Origin: Planctomycetota bacterium
GTDB taxonomy: Bacteria; Planctomycetota; Planctomycetia; Planctomycetales; Planctomycetaceae
Assembly: GCA_014584345.1 (NCBI GenBank)
Contig: JACTNB010000013.1
Coordinates: 310,001 to 374,000 of the forward strand
Direction: 5' to 3'
Length of the DNA stretch: 64,000 bases
The notes below the pieces were generated by a model. That model was not told the DNA's origin. It was given only the letters and a program-made list of their open reading frames with translations, and did not search any database. Shown piece by piece: positions 46,001 through 53,972 of the stretch. Every line of letters begins with the position of its first letter. Within the stretch, counting starts at the first letter, position 1. The position numbers and the translations under genes were made by a program.

Positions 46001-46119
46001 CGAACCTCTCTCTGATGCCCGAAGGGCAACTCGACAAAATGAGCAACGAGGAAATTCGCGACCTGATCGGCTATCTGCAATCACCTCGGCAGGTTGGCCC
46101 CACTACCGCTAGTCCGTAA
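43093..46119 (+). CDS. Secreted propeller-HEAT-cytochrome c protein (PVC type)
   Basis: This is a 1008-residue protein. A signal peptide (1-23, ending FLQA) is followed by a membrane-bound dehydrogenase-like propeller (about 50-430; FDDRGRLWVAEFYTY, HNIVNGLMWGPDGWLYG and HGKLGGGHSHCGG blocks). HEAT-like repeats run from about 440 to 830. A C-terminal heme domain has CSACH at about 880-884 and the heme partner region PSNLSLMPEG. It shares domain order with the second half of the larger protein at 30.1 kb but lacks its ThuA and F5/8C domains. It is likely a periplasmic or surface oxidoreductase. Confidence 0.85.
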   Translation: MLTRMTVIVVFLFCSLAACFLQADEANPGKPVYNSQAPGEHPPTPEESVRALGLPEGFRATLFAGEPDINQPVSLAFDDRGRLWVAEFYTYAGRGFDGDLRDRIVILEDTNGDGQHDQRTVFWAEGNRLTSVLPGTGGCWILNAGTLAWLPDENGDDRPDGPPRVALDGFDQNQVGHNIVNGLMWGPDGWLYGRHGIQATSLVGHPDDPPSRRTAMNCSIWRYHPQQQRFEVVTAGTTNPWGLDYNAQGEFFFTNNVIGHAWHAIPGARFKRMYGADFNPHYYELIDQHADHYHWDNTASWQDSREDNGVHGKLGGGHSHCGGMIYLGDNWPTAYRNTLFMCNTHGRRVNQDIPVRKGSGYVLQHGQDMIFANQPWFRGVSLIYGPDGGVYLSDWTDLGECHDNDGVHRTSGRIYKITHGQPERVFRENLQQATSEELAHLHGHENEWFVRHARRILRDRHVAGADLSAASDVLEQQFQTQADLTRKLRALWTLHALDRFPQARQLELLRHENEHLRVWGVRLLMDGPEVDVAAAAGLIQQAAGEPSAFVRLYLASALGKLAAPARWELAEILCSHAGDADDHNIPLMIWYGLEPVTVADPARAAGLMSRTKIPLLARFLARRLMHENESDPRVGPLLVEALRQREATAFRQVVLRGMTEATRGWRKTSAPPQWSTLAATLLASGDKPISDMTRELSVVFGDGRALDQLKQLVQDGNATPIDRSNALRLLMASRPEGTLDLLRKMLNDRVLEEVAAEGLAAFEDEQVPQLLLNRYRVMKPSARQAALGTLCSRPSYARALLRAVREGHLPAAEISPSQARQIASFAEPELLALLEETWGTLQTTDAEKQARQASLKLRLTPEFLKHADLHNGRLLYDRTCSACHRLFDSGKEIGPNLTGSNRDNLDYLLENMLAPSAIVPRQYRISTVVLTSGRVLNGLIVSQTERSLTLQTEKELLNLDQDDVELIKPSNLSLMPEGQLDKMSNEEIRDLIGYLQSPRQVGPTTASP

Positions 46120-46528
46120 TGGACGCAGAGGCAGCCAGGGATCCCTGAATGGCCGGGCTGTTCTGCGTTCTCATGGCTACGTTTATGACCAACCCGCGCA
46201 CGGCCGCGCCGCCCCGAAAGAATCCCGCGGGGCCAACCGTGTGGGGTGCGGTGTCGTGTGCATTCTTTGATGGCACGAGATATGCAGGAAGTATCCCGCG
46301 AGTCCGGCGGAGCAGGCGACCAAACCGCCTGCCGAACGCAACACAGGGAATTTCAGCATAAAATTCCGTTCCTTGTTGCGGCAGGCAGGCGAGGCAGTGG
46401 CAACAAGAGCCCGCTCGACTGCCCGTTTGGGCGACACGGATGCCCTGCTCGCGTGCGTCGAGTCCCCGGGCAAGCGTGAACACTTTATTCCTGTTTAGAT
46501 TTTTTCCACGATCAAGGGGAACAGTCCG
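46120..46528. other. 409-nt intergenic region
   Basis: This lies between the PVC cytochrome gene and a DUF1559 gene, both on the plus strand. It carries no credible gene. It should hold the promoter of the DUF1559-lipoprotein unit; a T-rich stretch (about 46487-46507) precedes an AAGGGGA ribosome site. Confidence 0.5.
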
Positions 46529-47557
46529 ATGCGGCAGTACCATTCCAGGAACACGAAGCGGAAATTTCGGTCGAACGCGTTCACGTTGATCGAACTACTA
46601 GTAGTTATTGCGATTATCGCCATACTAGTCTCCTTGCTGCTCCCCGCGGTGCAACAGGCCCGCGAGGCGGCCCGGCGCAGCACCTGCAAGAACAATCTGA
46701 AACAGATTGGGCTGGCCCTGCACAACTACCACGATGTTCACGGTTGTTTTCCCGTGGGGGGCTTGTACAACAGTCGCGGCGCCAACTGGCGGGCCTTCCT
46801 GCTTCCGTTTCTGGAGCAAGGGCCCGCTTACGACCAGATCAACTTCGAGACCGGAGGATTCTGGGCACATAGCGGCCCGTTTACCGGTAACCCCGTACTG
46901 CAAACCTTGCGGGTGCCGGTCTATGCGTGCCCCTCGAGTCCACACGGAATGACCAATATGGCGGAAGTCCCCTTGTCTGGTTTTGCCGCCACCGGTGCCG
47001 CCAGCATGGTCATGGATTATGTCGGTATCTCGGGTGCCACCCCCGATCCCGGGGGACGCACGGGTGTCTGCACCGCCGATAACATCGCGAGTGGCGGAAC
47101 ATATTGCAACAACGGGATGCTGGCGGTCTATTTCAGCAAGAAATTCCGGGATTGCACGGACGGTACTTCCAATACGCTGATCATCGCCGAGCAGTCGGGC
47201 AATGTGGGAGGTGTCGAAAACAGCGCCAATCCCCTGGGTGGCTGGCATGGCTGGGTGAACAACTCCGGCGAACAGATGCTGGCCAGTACCCCGTTATCCT
47301 CGCTGACCAGTCTGAATGCCTACATGGGGGGCATGACCACCGTGCGTTTCGCCCCCAATGCCTTCTGGAAATCGGGGGCACCAGCCAGCGCGAGCAGTGA
47401 GTACGAAGTCAATACGATCTTGAATTCCTTTCACAAGGGAGGAATTCAAGGAGTGCTGTGCGATGGTTCGGTCCGCTTCCTCTCCGAAAATATCAATCTC
47501 GACACGCTGCTCCAACTCAGCGTGCGCGACGATGGCCGGGTGATTGGTGAGTACTAA
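46529..47557 (+). CDS. DUF1559 prepilin-like protein (left module)
   Basis: This is a 342-residue secreted pilin-like protein. The N-terminus is a type IV prepilin signal, SNA then FTLIELLVVIAIIAILVSLLLPAVQQAREAARRSTC, to be cleaved before Phe (after Ala rather than the usual Gly). The DUF1559 body follows (CKNNLKQIGLALHNYHD, DGTSNTL). The C-terminus holds the H-x9-DG signature (HKGGIQGVLCDG). These proteins are greatly expanded in planctomycetes and are thought to form surface or periplasmic structures. The start is supported by AAGGGGA nine bases upstream. A lipoprotein gene follows after 104 nt. Confidence 0.92.
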   Translation: MRQYHSRNTKRKFRSNAFTLIELLVVIAIIAILVSLLLPAVQQAREAARRSTCKNNLKQIGLALHNYHDVHGCFPVGGLYNSRGANWRAFLLPFLEQGPAYDQINFETGGFWAHSGPFTGNPVLQTLRVPVYACPSSPHGMTNMAEVPLSGFAATGAASMVMDYVGISGATPDPGGRTGVCTADNIASGGTYCNNGMLAVYFSKKFRDCTDGTSNTLIIAEQSGNVGGVENSANPLGGWHGWVNNSGEQMLASTPLSSLTSLNAYMGGMTTVRFAPNAFWKSGAPASASSEYEVNTILNSFHKGGIQGVLCDGSVRFLSENINLDTLLQLSVRDDGRVIGEY

Positions 47558-47661
47558 ACCGGGGCAATCCCCCCAGGCAAGTTCGTGATTACTCCGCGGA
47601 GGGGCCCGTGCCCATTCTGCCGGGCTCCCTGTTCCCTTTTCTTTTCCCCAATGGTGACACG

Positions 47662-48108
47662 ATGCGCTGCGATATACGGTCTGTTTCAATTCGGAATTTG
47701 ATTTGTCCGGGCAATCTTCTGAGTCTGTGCTGCCTGTGGGTATTGTGCGGCTGTACCTATGAGCCGGACAATCAACAGCCTGGCAGGGCCATCTCCATCA
47801 CCGTGCTCTCGGGGGGGCAACGGGTCACCGCGGGGCAGGTCGATCTCTCCGGGCATGGAGGAGGCAGCAGTCTGAACGATCAGGGAATGGCCATCTTCAA
47901 CCACGTTCCGTATGGGAAATATCAGGTCATGATCCTCCCCCCCGAACAGAGTCCTGTTCCGGCCGAACCTGGGCAAACCGTGCCACCGGCCGTTGCCACC
48001 ACCAGCATCCCCCGGCAGTTTCTCAGCGAAAAGACCACGCCGCTTACCATCGACGTGAATGCGGAGGGAGAACGCGACTTTACCGTCGATCTGCAAGCCC
48101 CAAACTGA
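47662..48108 (+). CDS. Small lipoprotein with carboxypeptidase-regulatory-like domain (left module)
   Basis: This is a 148-residue secreted lipoprotein with lipobox VLCGC. The mature part reads VLSGGQRVTAGQVDLSG and DQGMAIFNHVPYGKYQVMI, which looks like a carboxypeptidase regulatory/transthyretin-like beta sandwich used for binding. Because it follows a DUF1559 gene and the same arrangement occurs in mirror image at 48.3-49.7 kb, it may be a dedicated partner of the pilin-like protein. ATG at 47662 puts the signal peptide at the N-terminus; an open frame begins at 47608. Confidence 0.75.
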   Translation: MRCDIRSVSIRNLICPGNLLSLCCLWVLCGCTYEPDNQQPGRAISITVLSGGQRVTAGQVDLSGHGGGSSLNDQGMAIFNHVPYGKYQVMILPPEQSPVPAEPGQTVPPAVATTSIPRQFLSEKTTPLTIDVNAEGERDFTVDLQAPN

Positions 48109-48173
48109 TTTCCAGCCCGCGGGCAGAATTTGTGGCTGTGCGGGAGAATCGCTCCCATTTCGCGGGGGAAATC

Positions 48174-48207
48174 GCTCACGCCGAACTGAATTTTGCCCGG
48201 CGTGAGC
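48174..48207. terminator. Hairpin between convergent lipoprotein genes
   Basis: A perfect 10-bp stem (GCTCACGCCG / CGGCGTGAGC) with a 14-nt loop rich in T and A sits in the 169-nt convergent space, so it could end transcription from both sides. T-runs beside it are short. Confidence 0.5.
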
Positions 48208-48277
48208 AAATGGTCCTTTTGTCTACCCGGCAGAAAGGAAGTGCAGGAAGCTGCTCCGAATATTCGGTGTTTCGGTG

Positions 48278-48718
48278 TTAATTCTGCTGGAGGGTAATTG
48301 TCAGGAAATTGCTGTTCTTTTCTTCGACGACGGCGGAAAGACCAGCAGTATCATAGGTAGCGTAGCGGGAAGGGACGGGATGCCCGTGGTCCCGGGTGTG
48401 CCTGACGCCCATGTCATTCATGATCAACTGCAGCACGATGACTCGATGCGTTCCCGCAACGGCACCATCTTCCGACTCATACGTCCCCAATACAAACGAG
48501 CCATCCTCGCCAATGCGACCGGTGGCGGTTGTTTTATGGTCGATCGATTCCAGTTCGATCACACCAATTTTGACAGCGCTGCCATCTTCAAACTGGACAC
48601 GTCCCTTGACGGGCCAAGTCTTGATCCGGTCGGAATGGCAACCGGCCAGACTAGAGAGACACACGACCAACAAGCCGGATACACACAAGCCGTGAATCGA
48701 GGGGTCGTGCAAAGCCAC
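48278..48718 (-). CDS. Small lipoprotein with carboxypeptidase-regulatory-like domain (right module)
   Basis: This is a 146-residue lipoprotein (lipobox SSLAGC). The body begins WPVKGRVQFEDGSAVKIGVIELES and continues with GRIGEDGSFVLGTYESEDGAVAGTHRVIV, a transthyretin/carboxypeptidase-regulatory-like sandwich. The start is GTG at 48718, immediately after the TAA of the upstream DUF1559 gene, with GGGAG nine bases before it. This is therefore a two-gene operon. It is equivalent in position to the lipoprotein at 47662 but is not closely similar in sequence. Confidence 0.75.
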   Translation of the reverse strand: MALHDPSIHGLCVSGLLVVCLSSLAGCHSDRIKTWPVKGRVQFEDGSAVKIGVIELESIDHKTTATGRIGEDGSFVLGTYESEDGAVAGTHRVIVLQLIMNDMGVRHTRDHGHPVPSRYATYDTAGLSAVVEEKNSNFLTITLQQN

Positions 48719-49732
48719 TTAAAATTCTCCCAGCGTCTGACCATCAGCCCGGTTTGCCAGATGTCCTGCGAGACTGGTATTGATGACCGTGCTGACCGGC
48801 CGCACGCTGCCATCAGCCATGGCAAACGGGATGAAACCTCGATGAAAACTGCCAAATGAATAAACGCTGGCTCGCTGATCACGTGGATGATGGGCTAACG
48901 GAACGCCCGGTCCTGCCACTCGGCAATGATGCAGCAGATGCCGACCGTGATACGCAGCCCCATTGTAAGGCGCGGAATTTAACTGATCTGCCGGAACATG
49001 GGATTCACCCAGCAGGAATGTGTTGGAACTGCCATCGGAAATGTCGCCAAGCCGAACCTTGTTGGACCAACCACGGAGGCGGGCTGTTCCTTCAAAGGCG
49101 GGTGCACTCGAGATGATCACACCGGTCCCCTGTCCACCCCAGTAAAAATCGCTGGCCAAGCCACTGGCTCCCGGCTCCAGATCGCCATGGTTCCCCACGT
49201 AATCGGTGACGGCTCCGCCCGGAATGGTCTGTATGCCCGCCAGGCAGCCACAGGGAGCGGCAATCAGCACCGTTTTTTCTTCCGCGATTGCATCGTCCAC
49301 GGAATGGCGTTCTGGACACAGAAAGACATGCAGCGGGCGAAACTTAATTTCCGTGGGCTGATTGGCATAGGGAAGGTAGAGATCCCACTGATCGAAAAAA
49401 GCCTGTTGTTCCAGATAGGGGAGCAGATGAATGATCCAGGACGGTTCATCCAGGCCTTGCCGATCCGCATTTTCATCGACGGGAGCATATTGATATTCAA
49501 TAATCCGCGCGGGGGGAAATGCCCCATGCGTTTCATGAAACTGATGCAGGGCCAATGCCACCTGCTTCAGATTATTACGGCATTGAATACCCCGTGCGGC
49601 AGTACGCGCCCGCTGCACCGCCGGAAGCAGCAGGGCCACCAAGACCCCGATCAAGGCCAATGACACCAGCAGTTCCACCAGAGTGAATCCCATGCGTGAC
49701 TGGCAGGAACGGTTCATCAACTTTGTCACCAT
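48719..49732 (-). CDS. DUF1559 prepilin-like protein (right module)
   Basis: This is a 337-residue pilin-like protein. The prepilin site is MG then FTLVELLVSLALIGVLVALLLPAVQRARTAARG, and CRNNLKQVALALHQFHETHGAFPPA is the DUF1559 start. The C-terminal HRGFIPFAMADG is the H-x9-DG signature. The stop codon abuts the start of the lipoprotein gene. ATG at 49732 is used; an ATG 15 nt further in is possible. Confidence 0.9.
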   Translation of the reverse strand: MVTKLMNRSCQSRMGFTLVELLVSLALIGVLVALLLPAVQRARTAARGIQCRNNLKQVALALHQFHETHGAFPPARIIEYQYAPVDENADRQGLDEPSWIIHLLPYLEQQAFFDQWDLYLPYANQPTEIKFRPLHVFLCPERHSVDDAIAEEKTVLIAAPCGCLAGIQTIPGGAVTDYVGNHGDLEPGASGLASDFYWGGQGTGVIISSAPAFEGTARLRGWSNKVRLGDISDGSSNTFLLGESHVPADQLNSAPYNGAAYHGRHLLHHCRVAGPGVPLAHHPRDQRASVYSFGSFHRGFIPFAMADGSVRPVSTVINTSLAGHLANRADGQTLGEF

Positions 49733-50156
49733 TCAATACTTTAATTTTTGACCTACCCAGATACTATCTCATCCGCGGGCCTGAAAGACAAGATCTTCCC
49801 GTATTCCCGCAGCACAATTGCAGTTGCCCATCCTGCGGGCGGTTTCACCGTCAGAATCCGAACTAATCCATGGCTGATGGAAGGCTCCGGCGATGGAAAT
49901 GCCGTGCCGCTGCATACCGTCGGGACGAAGTGTTCAGGGCTGAATTAGGCTCCTCCAGCCAGTGAATTGTCACGGTTTAATATTCGGACTGTGTGTCATT
50001 GCCTGGCCAGTGCAACCCCGTGTTGACGTGAACCCTGCAAGCCCGTGGCCCCCGAATTCCTAAGCCAGTCAATGCAACACCCCCCAGAGCCGGGCGATTC
50101 AAGGCCCGGCTCTGGGGGTGTATTTTACTCGGTTCGGTTGCCGTTCTGGTCAGAGT
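49733..50156. other. 424-nt intergenic region
   Basis: This holds the presumed promoter of the right DUF1559 module and a strong hairpin (50077-50121) after the PDZ gene, reported separately. No gene was found. Confidence 0.5.
50077..50121 (-). terminator. Strong hairpin terminator after PDZ gene
   Basis: A 15-bp perfect stem (50081-50095 with 50104-50118, core AGAGCCGGGC) and an 8-nt loop lies 36 nt past the stop of the minus-strand PDZ gene. Flanking A/T pairs can extend it. The T-run is better on the plus strand (TGTATTTTA), so it may work in both directions. Confidence 0.7.
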
Positions 50157-50699
50157 TTAATTTCGAATGGTAAAGCCGAACTGCAGTCCTCCCCCGCCGA
50201 GATTCACCTGGTAGCCTGTGGGGGAGGGAGTCAACCCTTGATACCGAGGCGTCGCCCGCAGGGTATGATGGGAATGCCCGCCTCCCCGGACATCGAGCCG
50301 TGCCCGCAGAAATTCGATTCGCCCGCAGGGTTTGCGAACCTTCAGGCGGAGATCCCGGCAAGCGTCCGCCAGCGCCCTTTGCCAGTCCCGTTCGCAATGA
50401 ATTGCATAGCCATTGGCTTGCAGAATCGTGTCGCGGGGCTGTAAGCCAATGCGGCAGGCTTCGGAACCACGGATCACCCGGGTCACAATCAGGCCCCGCC
50501 TCGTGAAATCGCCGAAAAATCCCAGCGTGGGATGATCGGGAAAACGCCGCGGATCCAGTTCTGGGGAATCCACGTGAATGAACCGTGAGGGGGGATTGTA
50601 TTCGATCCGATTTTGGAAGTGTCCGGGTTGAGCCTGGAGACTTCCAGCGGCGAGGATCAACGTGAGGGCCAACGAGGCGGTCAGGAAAGAGGGTTTCAT
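50157..50699 (-). CDS. Secreted PDZ-domain protein
   Basis: This 180-residue exported protein has a signal peptide (1-23, ending SLQA) and a PDZ-like domain in the middle (LGFFGDFTRRGLIVTRVIRGSEACRIGLQPRDTILQANG). A Gly/Arg-rich C-terminus ends GGGLQFGFTIRN. PDZ domains of this kind bind C-terminal peptides and often help proteases or envelope complexes. No protease domain is present. Confidence 0.75.
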   Translation of the reverse strand: MKPSFLTASLALTLILAAGSLQAQPGHFQNRIEYNPPSRFIHVDSPELDPRRFPDHPTLGFFGDFTRRGLIVTRVIRGSEACRIGLQPRDTILQANGYAIHCERDWQRALADACRDLRLKVRKPCGRIEFLRARLDVRGGGHSHHTLRATPRYQGLTPSPTGYQVNLGGGGLQFGFTIRN

Positions 50700-50853
50700 G
50701 GCATATCTCCGTCAGTCTGGATTTGTTGTCTGGTGATTGCGACGAGTCTTGTTGGCTCGTGTAAGACACCAGGCGGAAACCGCCCTTGCGGGGGGACGGT
50801 CAAAATCCAGAAAAAGGCCCAAACGGAAAAGAGGGACACCCGGCAGGCGGAAG

Positions 50854-51630
50854 CTACTCGGCAACGGGAACGTCGAGCGCCGAGCGGACGACGTCCACCA
50901 GGTCCTGCACCGCCAGGGAGGTCCATGCGGTTGTCGCCAGACGATGCAGGGGGGCGGCCGCTTGCCACGATTCGGACGCATACCCCGGATCGATCAGCCG
51001 CCAGGTTGCCAGTTCCGTCGCGACGCCAGAGGCCGGGGCTGCCGTGGAAGTCCAGACCTCCAGTTCACTCGACGAAAATGCCGCATGTAATTCACGGGCC
51101 CAGAGGCTGGTATCACAGGGCAAATCGCGCAAGTCCATGATCAAGGGGCGCCTTTGCAACCGGTCTCGCAACTCCCTGGCGGTTGCTTGCCGCTCGGGAT
51201 GCCACCAGTCCGGAGCCAGTTCGCAGAGAGGATCGAGCACAAAGCGGCGATACCATGCCGACGGATGAGGTAATATCAGCCGCGGACTACGGACCACTTG
51301 ATCCTCCAGGCCGATCAGGTCGAGATCCAGCCGCCGCGGACCCCAATGGATCTCGCGAGTTCGGCCAGCTTGCTGTTCCAGGTGCTGGCATATCTCCAGC
51401 AGATCCTCGGGCGCCAGCGGAGTGCGGCAGACAATCGCCGCATTCAGGAAGGGATTCCCGGCATTCGCGCCAACCGGAGCCGTCCGGTAAATCCTGCTCA
51501 TGCGGAGGGCTTCGATATCAGGGCGGGAAACCAGTTCTTGGTGGACCCATTGGAAGGTCGAGGCGACATCCCCCAGATTCCCTCCCAGGGCCAGGCAGGC
51601 AGTCCTCATTGTGGCACGATCCGTTTCCAT
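50854..51630 (-). CDS. folK: 2-amino-4-hydroxy-6-hydroxymethyldihydropteridine pyrophosphokinase with extra C-terminus
   Basis: The first ~165 residues of this 258-residue protein are FolK, which transfers pyrophosphate to 6-hydroxymethyl-dihydropterin in folate synthesis. Motifs are ALGGNLGDV, SRIYRTAPVG, NPFLNAAIVCRT, and GPRRLDLDLIG, with LPHPSAWYRRFVLDPLCELAP near the end of the domain. About 90 further residues (PLIMDLRDLPCDTSLW..., LATWRLIDPGY...) do not resemble a FolK part and may be a separate domain. The start is uncertain: ATG at 51630 or, closer to the usual FolK N-terminus, ATG at 51609. Confidence 0.88.
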   Translation of the reverse strand: METDRATMRTACLALGGNLGDVASTFQWVHQELVSRPDIEALRMSRIYRTAPVGANAGNPFLNAAIVCRTPLAPEDLLEICQHLEQQAGRTREIHWGPRRLDLDLIGLEDQVVRSPRLILPHPSAWYRRFVLDPLCELAPDWWHPERQATARELRDRLQRRPLIMDLRDLPCDTSLWARELHAAFSSSELEVWTSTAAPASGVATELATWRLIDPGYASESWQAAAPLHRLATTAWTSLAVQDLVDVVRSALDVPVAE

Positions 51631-51931
51631 TCCTGATGGTGGTTCTTGGGAAAAAGGGTGCACTGAAATACAGATCGCTCCGGCAAAAAATCTTGCGGAG
51701 GAATGTCGGGAAACAAATACACTCAACCTCAAACCAGATTTTGGTTATTCTTTAGACTTGAATCCCGTTCATTCCGTCGATCCTCCAGACCGGCAGGAAG
51801 AAGGATTCCGCAAAGGCCCTTCGCACGGATCCGGCAGCTGGTCATCGTTGATCATGTTTGTGGAATCCAATAGCCGGGCGTACCCCGTTTTAACAAGCCT
51901 GCAGTGGAATGACAATTCCCTGGGAGCAGCC

Positions 51932-52711
51932 ATGAGGGAGAACCAGAAGGACACAGGCCAGGAGTCGGCAGCGCCACGGGAGTGGTGGACGTCTTGGTCG
52001 GCCTGGCTGATCAGTTTCCTGGCGTTGTCGCTCATGGGATTGGGCCTGATGATTCCCACGCTGCAGCAGCGGGCCAGATTGAGAAGCCTGGAAGCCCAGG
52101 GAGCCCAATTAAGGCTGATGTACGACAATTCCTGGGGTCAACTGGATTGGTCGGAGTGGCTCAGGTTTCACACGGGTATCGAATTGCCATTGCGTCCCGA
52201 AGTGACCGGCATGGATCTCCAGCATTATCCCGTGGACGACAGCCTGCTGCACGCCATCCGTAGCTGGCCTGAATTGAGATATCTCATCCTCGTTCGGGCC
52301 GAGATTTCGGAAGCCGCGGTGGAGGACTTCGTCGCCCATTCGCCGCGTCTGACGGAACTGCGGATTATGAACTGTCCGCGGATCCGGCCCGAGTTCATTC
52401 GGCACCTGCGGAGTCGCTTTTCCGGTTTGACGCTCGAGTATCGAGGAACGGCCCTGCTGGGTATCCAAGGGCGGAATACTGGCGATGGCTGTCAGATTAT
52501 TTATGTGCAGCGAGGTTCTGCCGCCGACCTGGCAGGTTTGCGCAGGACGGATGTTATCAAGGAATTCAATGGCGTGGAGACCCCGAATTTTGAAGTTCTA
52601 GTCGAGCAAATCGCCGCCTGCGAACCAGGGGAGAGCGTGGAACTTACCATACAGCGAGAAGAGCAGGAGTTGAATGTGACCTGCGCGCTTCAAGCCTGGC
52701 AACCCCTGTGA
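51932..52711 (+). CDS. Membrane-anchored protein with LRR-like and PDZ domains
   Basis: This is a 259-residue protein with one N-terminal helix (about residues 24-42, AWLISFLALSLMGLGLMIP). A middle region with weak leucine-rich-repeat character follows (LRYLILVRAEISEAAVEDFVAHSPRLTELRIMNCP). The C-terminal PDZ domain (about 165-255) contains IIYVQRGSAADLAGLRRTDVIKEFNGVE. ATG at 51932 has GGGAG six bases upstream; upstream in-frame Mets exist but precede an unlikely sequence. It probably sits in the cytoplasmic membrane with the PDZ domain outside. Confidence 0.7.
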   Translation: MRENQKDTGQESAAPREWWTSWSAWLISFLALSLMGLGLMIPTLQQRARLRSLEAQGAQLRLMYDNSWGQLDWSEWLRFHTGIELPLRPEVTGMDLQHYPVDDSLLHAIRSWPELRYLILVRAEISEAAVEDFVAHSPRLTELRIMNCPRIRPEFIRHLRSRFSGLTLEYRGTALLGIQGRNTGDGCQIIYVQRGSAADLAGLRRTDVIKEFNGVETPNFEVLVEQIAACEPGESVELTIQREEQELNVTCALQAWQPL

Positions 52712-52757
52712 GCATCGATGCCCCCTCCGAGACACCGAGACACGCTATGTCCGCGTA

Positions 52758-52785
52758 ACTAGCCGCGCCCGTGAGGAAGCGGGCC
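52758..52785. repeat. MITE-like repeat, solitary inner arm
   Basis: One 28-nt inner arm of the MITE-like family (ACTAGCCGCGCCCG then TGAGGAAGCGGGCC) lies 46 nt past the PDZ-protein stop, without its outer ends, directly before copy C. Between them is a perfect 7-bp hairpin GTCCACT-TC-AGTGGAC (52814-52829). Confidence 0.7.
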
Positions 52786-52832
52786 ACGTTTTGGCCGCAT
52801 GCGCCGTTGTGTGGTCCACTTCAGTGGACTCT

Positions 52833-53080
52833 AGCCCGCATTTCTCACACACGTATCAATGCGGTAAAATTTGCCTCGAAAATGCCCATAAAACTAGCCG
52901 CGCCCGTCAGGAAGCGGGCTAGACTTTGGTGACATTCCACGTGTGGTTTTCAACGCGAGTTGACTTCATGGCGGGAGAGTGTGTTGCAGGATGTTGCGCC
53001 CGCTCTGGCCCGCTTCCTGACGGGCGCGGCTAGTTCGTCGAATTCAGCAAGCCTGCTTTATTGACCCGCGCGGCCGGTTG
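52833..53080. mobile_element. MITE-like repeat, near full-length copy C
   Basis: The left end AGCCCGCATTTCTCAC is intact; the right end is degenerate (GACCCGCGCGGCCGG). The inner arms at 52893-52920 and 53006-53033 are perfect inverted repeats of each other over 28 nt, so this is the best-preserved inner palindrome. The 85-nt centre differs from copies B and D, suggesting an older divergence or a replaced core. Confidence 0.78.
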
Positions 53081-53127
53081 AAATATATGTGCCGCCAAGA
53101 AATGCGATTTAAGCCTTGTCTCGCCGT

Positions 53128-53169
53128 AAAAAACGCAAGTGCCCGTTGTTGCCAGACAACGGGCACTTG
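53128..53169 (-). terminator. Rho-independent terminator
   Basis: A perfect 14-bp stem (53136-53149 / 53156-53169) with a 6-nt loop is followed, in the minus-strand direction, by CG and six T. It lies 44 nt after the stop of the Gly/Met-rich gene and is the clearest intrinsic terminator in the window. Confidence 0.9.
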
Positions 53170-53213
53170 AAACTGCGGTGTCGGTCCGATCGTCTCGGAG
53201 ATGCGTCCCGTGA

Positions 53214-53972
53214 TTACCAGGGTATGTTCACATCGCGATTGAAGCCGGCAAAGCCCGGATGGAACCAGGGGCGGCGGTAGCTGTAATAAGGAAAGCGGAA
53301 GTGACCGTACTCGCTGCTGCGATAATAACCCGGTCCAAAGTGATAGTTGTAGGGATCTCCTCCGGCTCCCCCCGCACCACCTCCACCACCTGTATTACCT
53401 CCCCCCTGCATGCCCTGCATGCCATAGCCCATCATACCCATCATACCCTGCATGGCGTAGCCTGGGGGCACCATCATGCCGGGACCATATCCAGGCATGC
53501 CGTAACCATAACCCTGGCCCATGTAACCATTTTGCGCCATCATGCCATTGGGATCCGCATACCCGCCGGGAGACATCGCTCCCCCCGCAGCGGCATTATT
53601 CGAGGAATCTCCCCCTCCACCCGCAATGGGTCCACGAGGCGGAGCTCCTGGTACGGAATTGAAAAAGGGAGAGCCATCGCGTCGATTGTAGCCACCCGGC
53701 TGCCAGTAACCCGTGTACGAACGGAGATGATCCGAACCGACGGTCACGGGCTGTTCAAACATGTGTCGCTGGGGATATTCATAGACGGGCGGCTTTTCTT
53801 CCTCGTCCTGGTTTTCCTCCTGCGGGCTCAGGATCTGATTCTGTTCGGCAGCATTCGGCTCGGTTCCGTTCGGGGTGGGATTCTGGCTGTTGAAGAAGCC
53901 ATCTTGAGCGCGGACTGCCCCGGCGAACCCGGCAAGTAACACGAACGATAGACTCAGCACGCGGATAGACAT
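53214..53972 (-). CDS. Secreted Gly/Met/Tyr-rich low-complexity protein
   Basis: This is a 252-residue exported protein. A signal peptide (1-23, ending VRA) leads into an acidic, Asn/Gln/Glu-rich stretch (about 25-65), then a long Gly/Met/Tyr/Pro-rich region with short near-repeats of GYGMPGYGPGMM type, and a Tyr/Phe/Arg-rich C-terminus (FPYYSYRRPWFHP). No enzyme motif is present. It may be a surface or matrix protein. The gene diverges from another low-complexity secreted protein and has a clear terminator. Confidence 0.75.
   Translation of the reverse strand: MSIRVLSLSFVLLAGFAGAVRAQDGFFNSQNPTPNGTEPNAAEQNQILSPQEENQDEEEKPPVYEYPQRHMFEQPVTVGSDHLRSYTGYWQPGGYNRRDGSPFFNSVPGAPPRGPIAGGGGDSSNNAAAGGAMSPGGYADPNGMMAQNGYMGQGYGYGMPGYGPGMMVPPGYAMQGMMGMMGYGMQGMQGGGNTGGGGGAGGAGGDPYNYHFGPGYYRSSEYGHFRFPYYSYRRPWFHPGFAGFNRDVNIPW

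Noticed and set aside
46149..46361. 70-codon plus-strand open frame before the left DUF1559 gene
   Set aside because: No ribosome site or recognisable feature; overlapping frames on the other strand are equally open.
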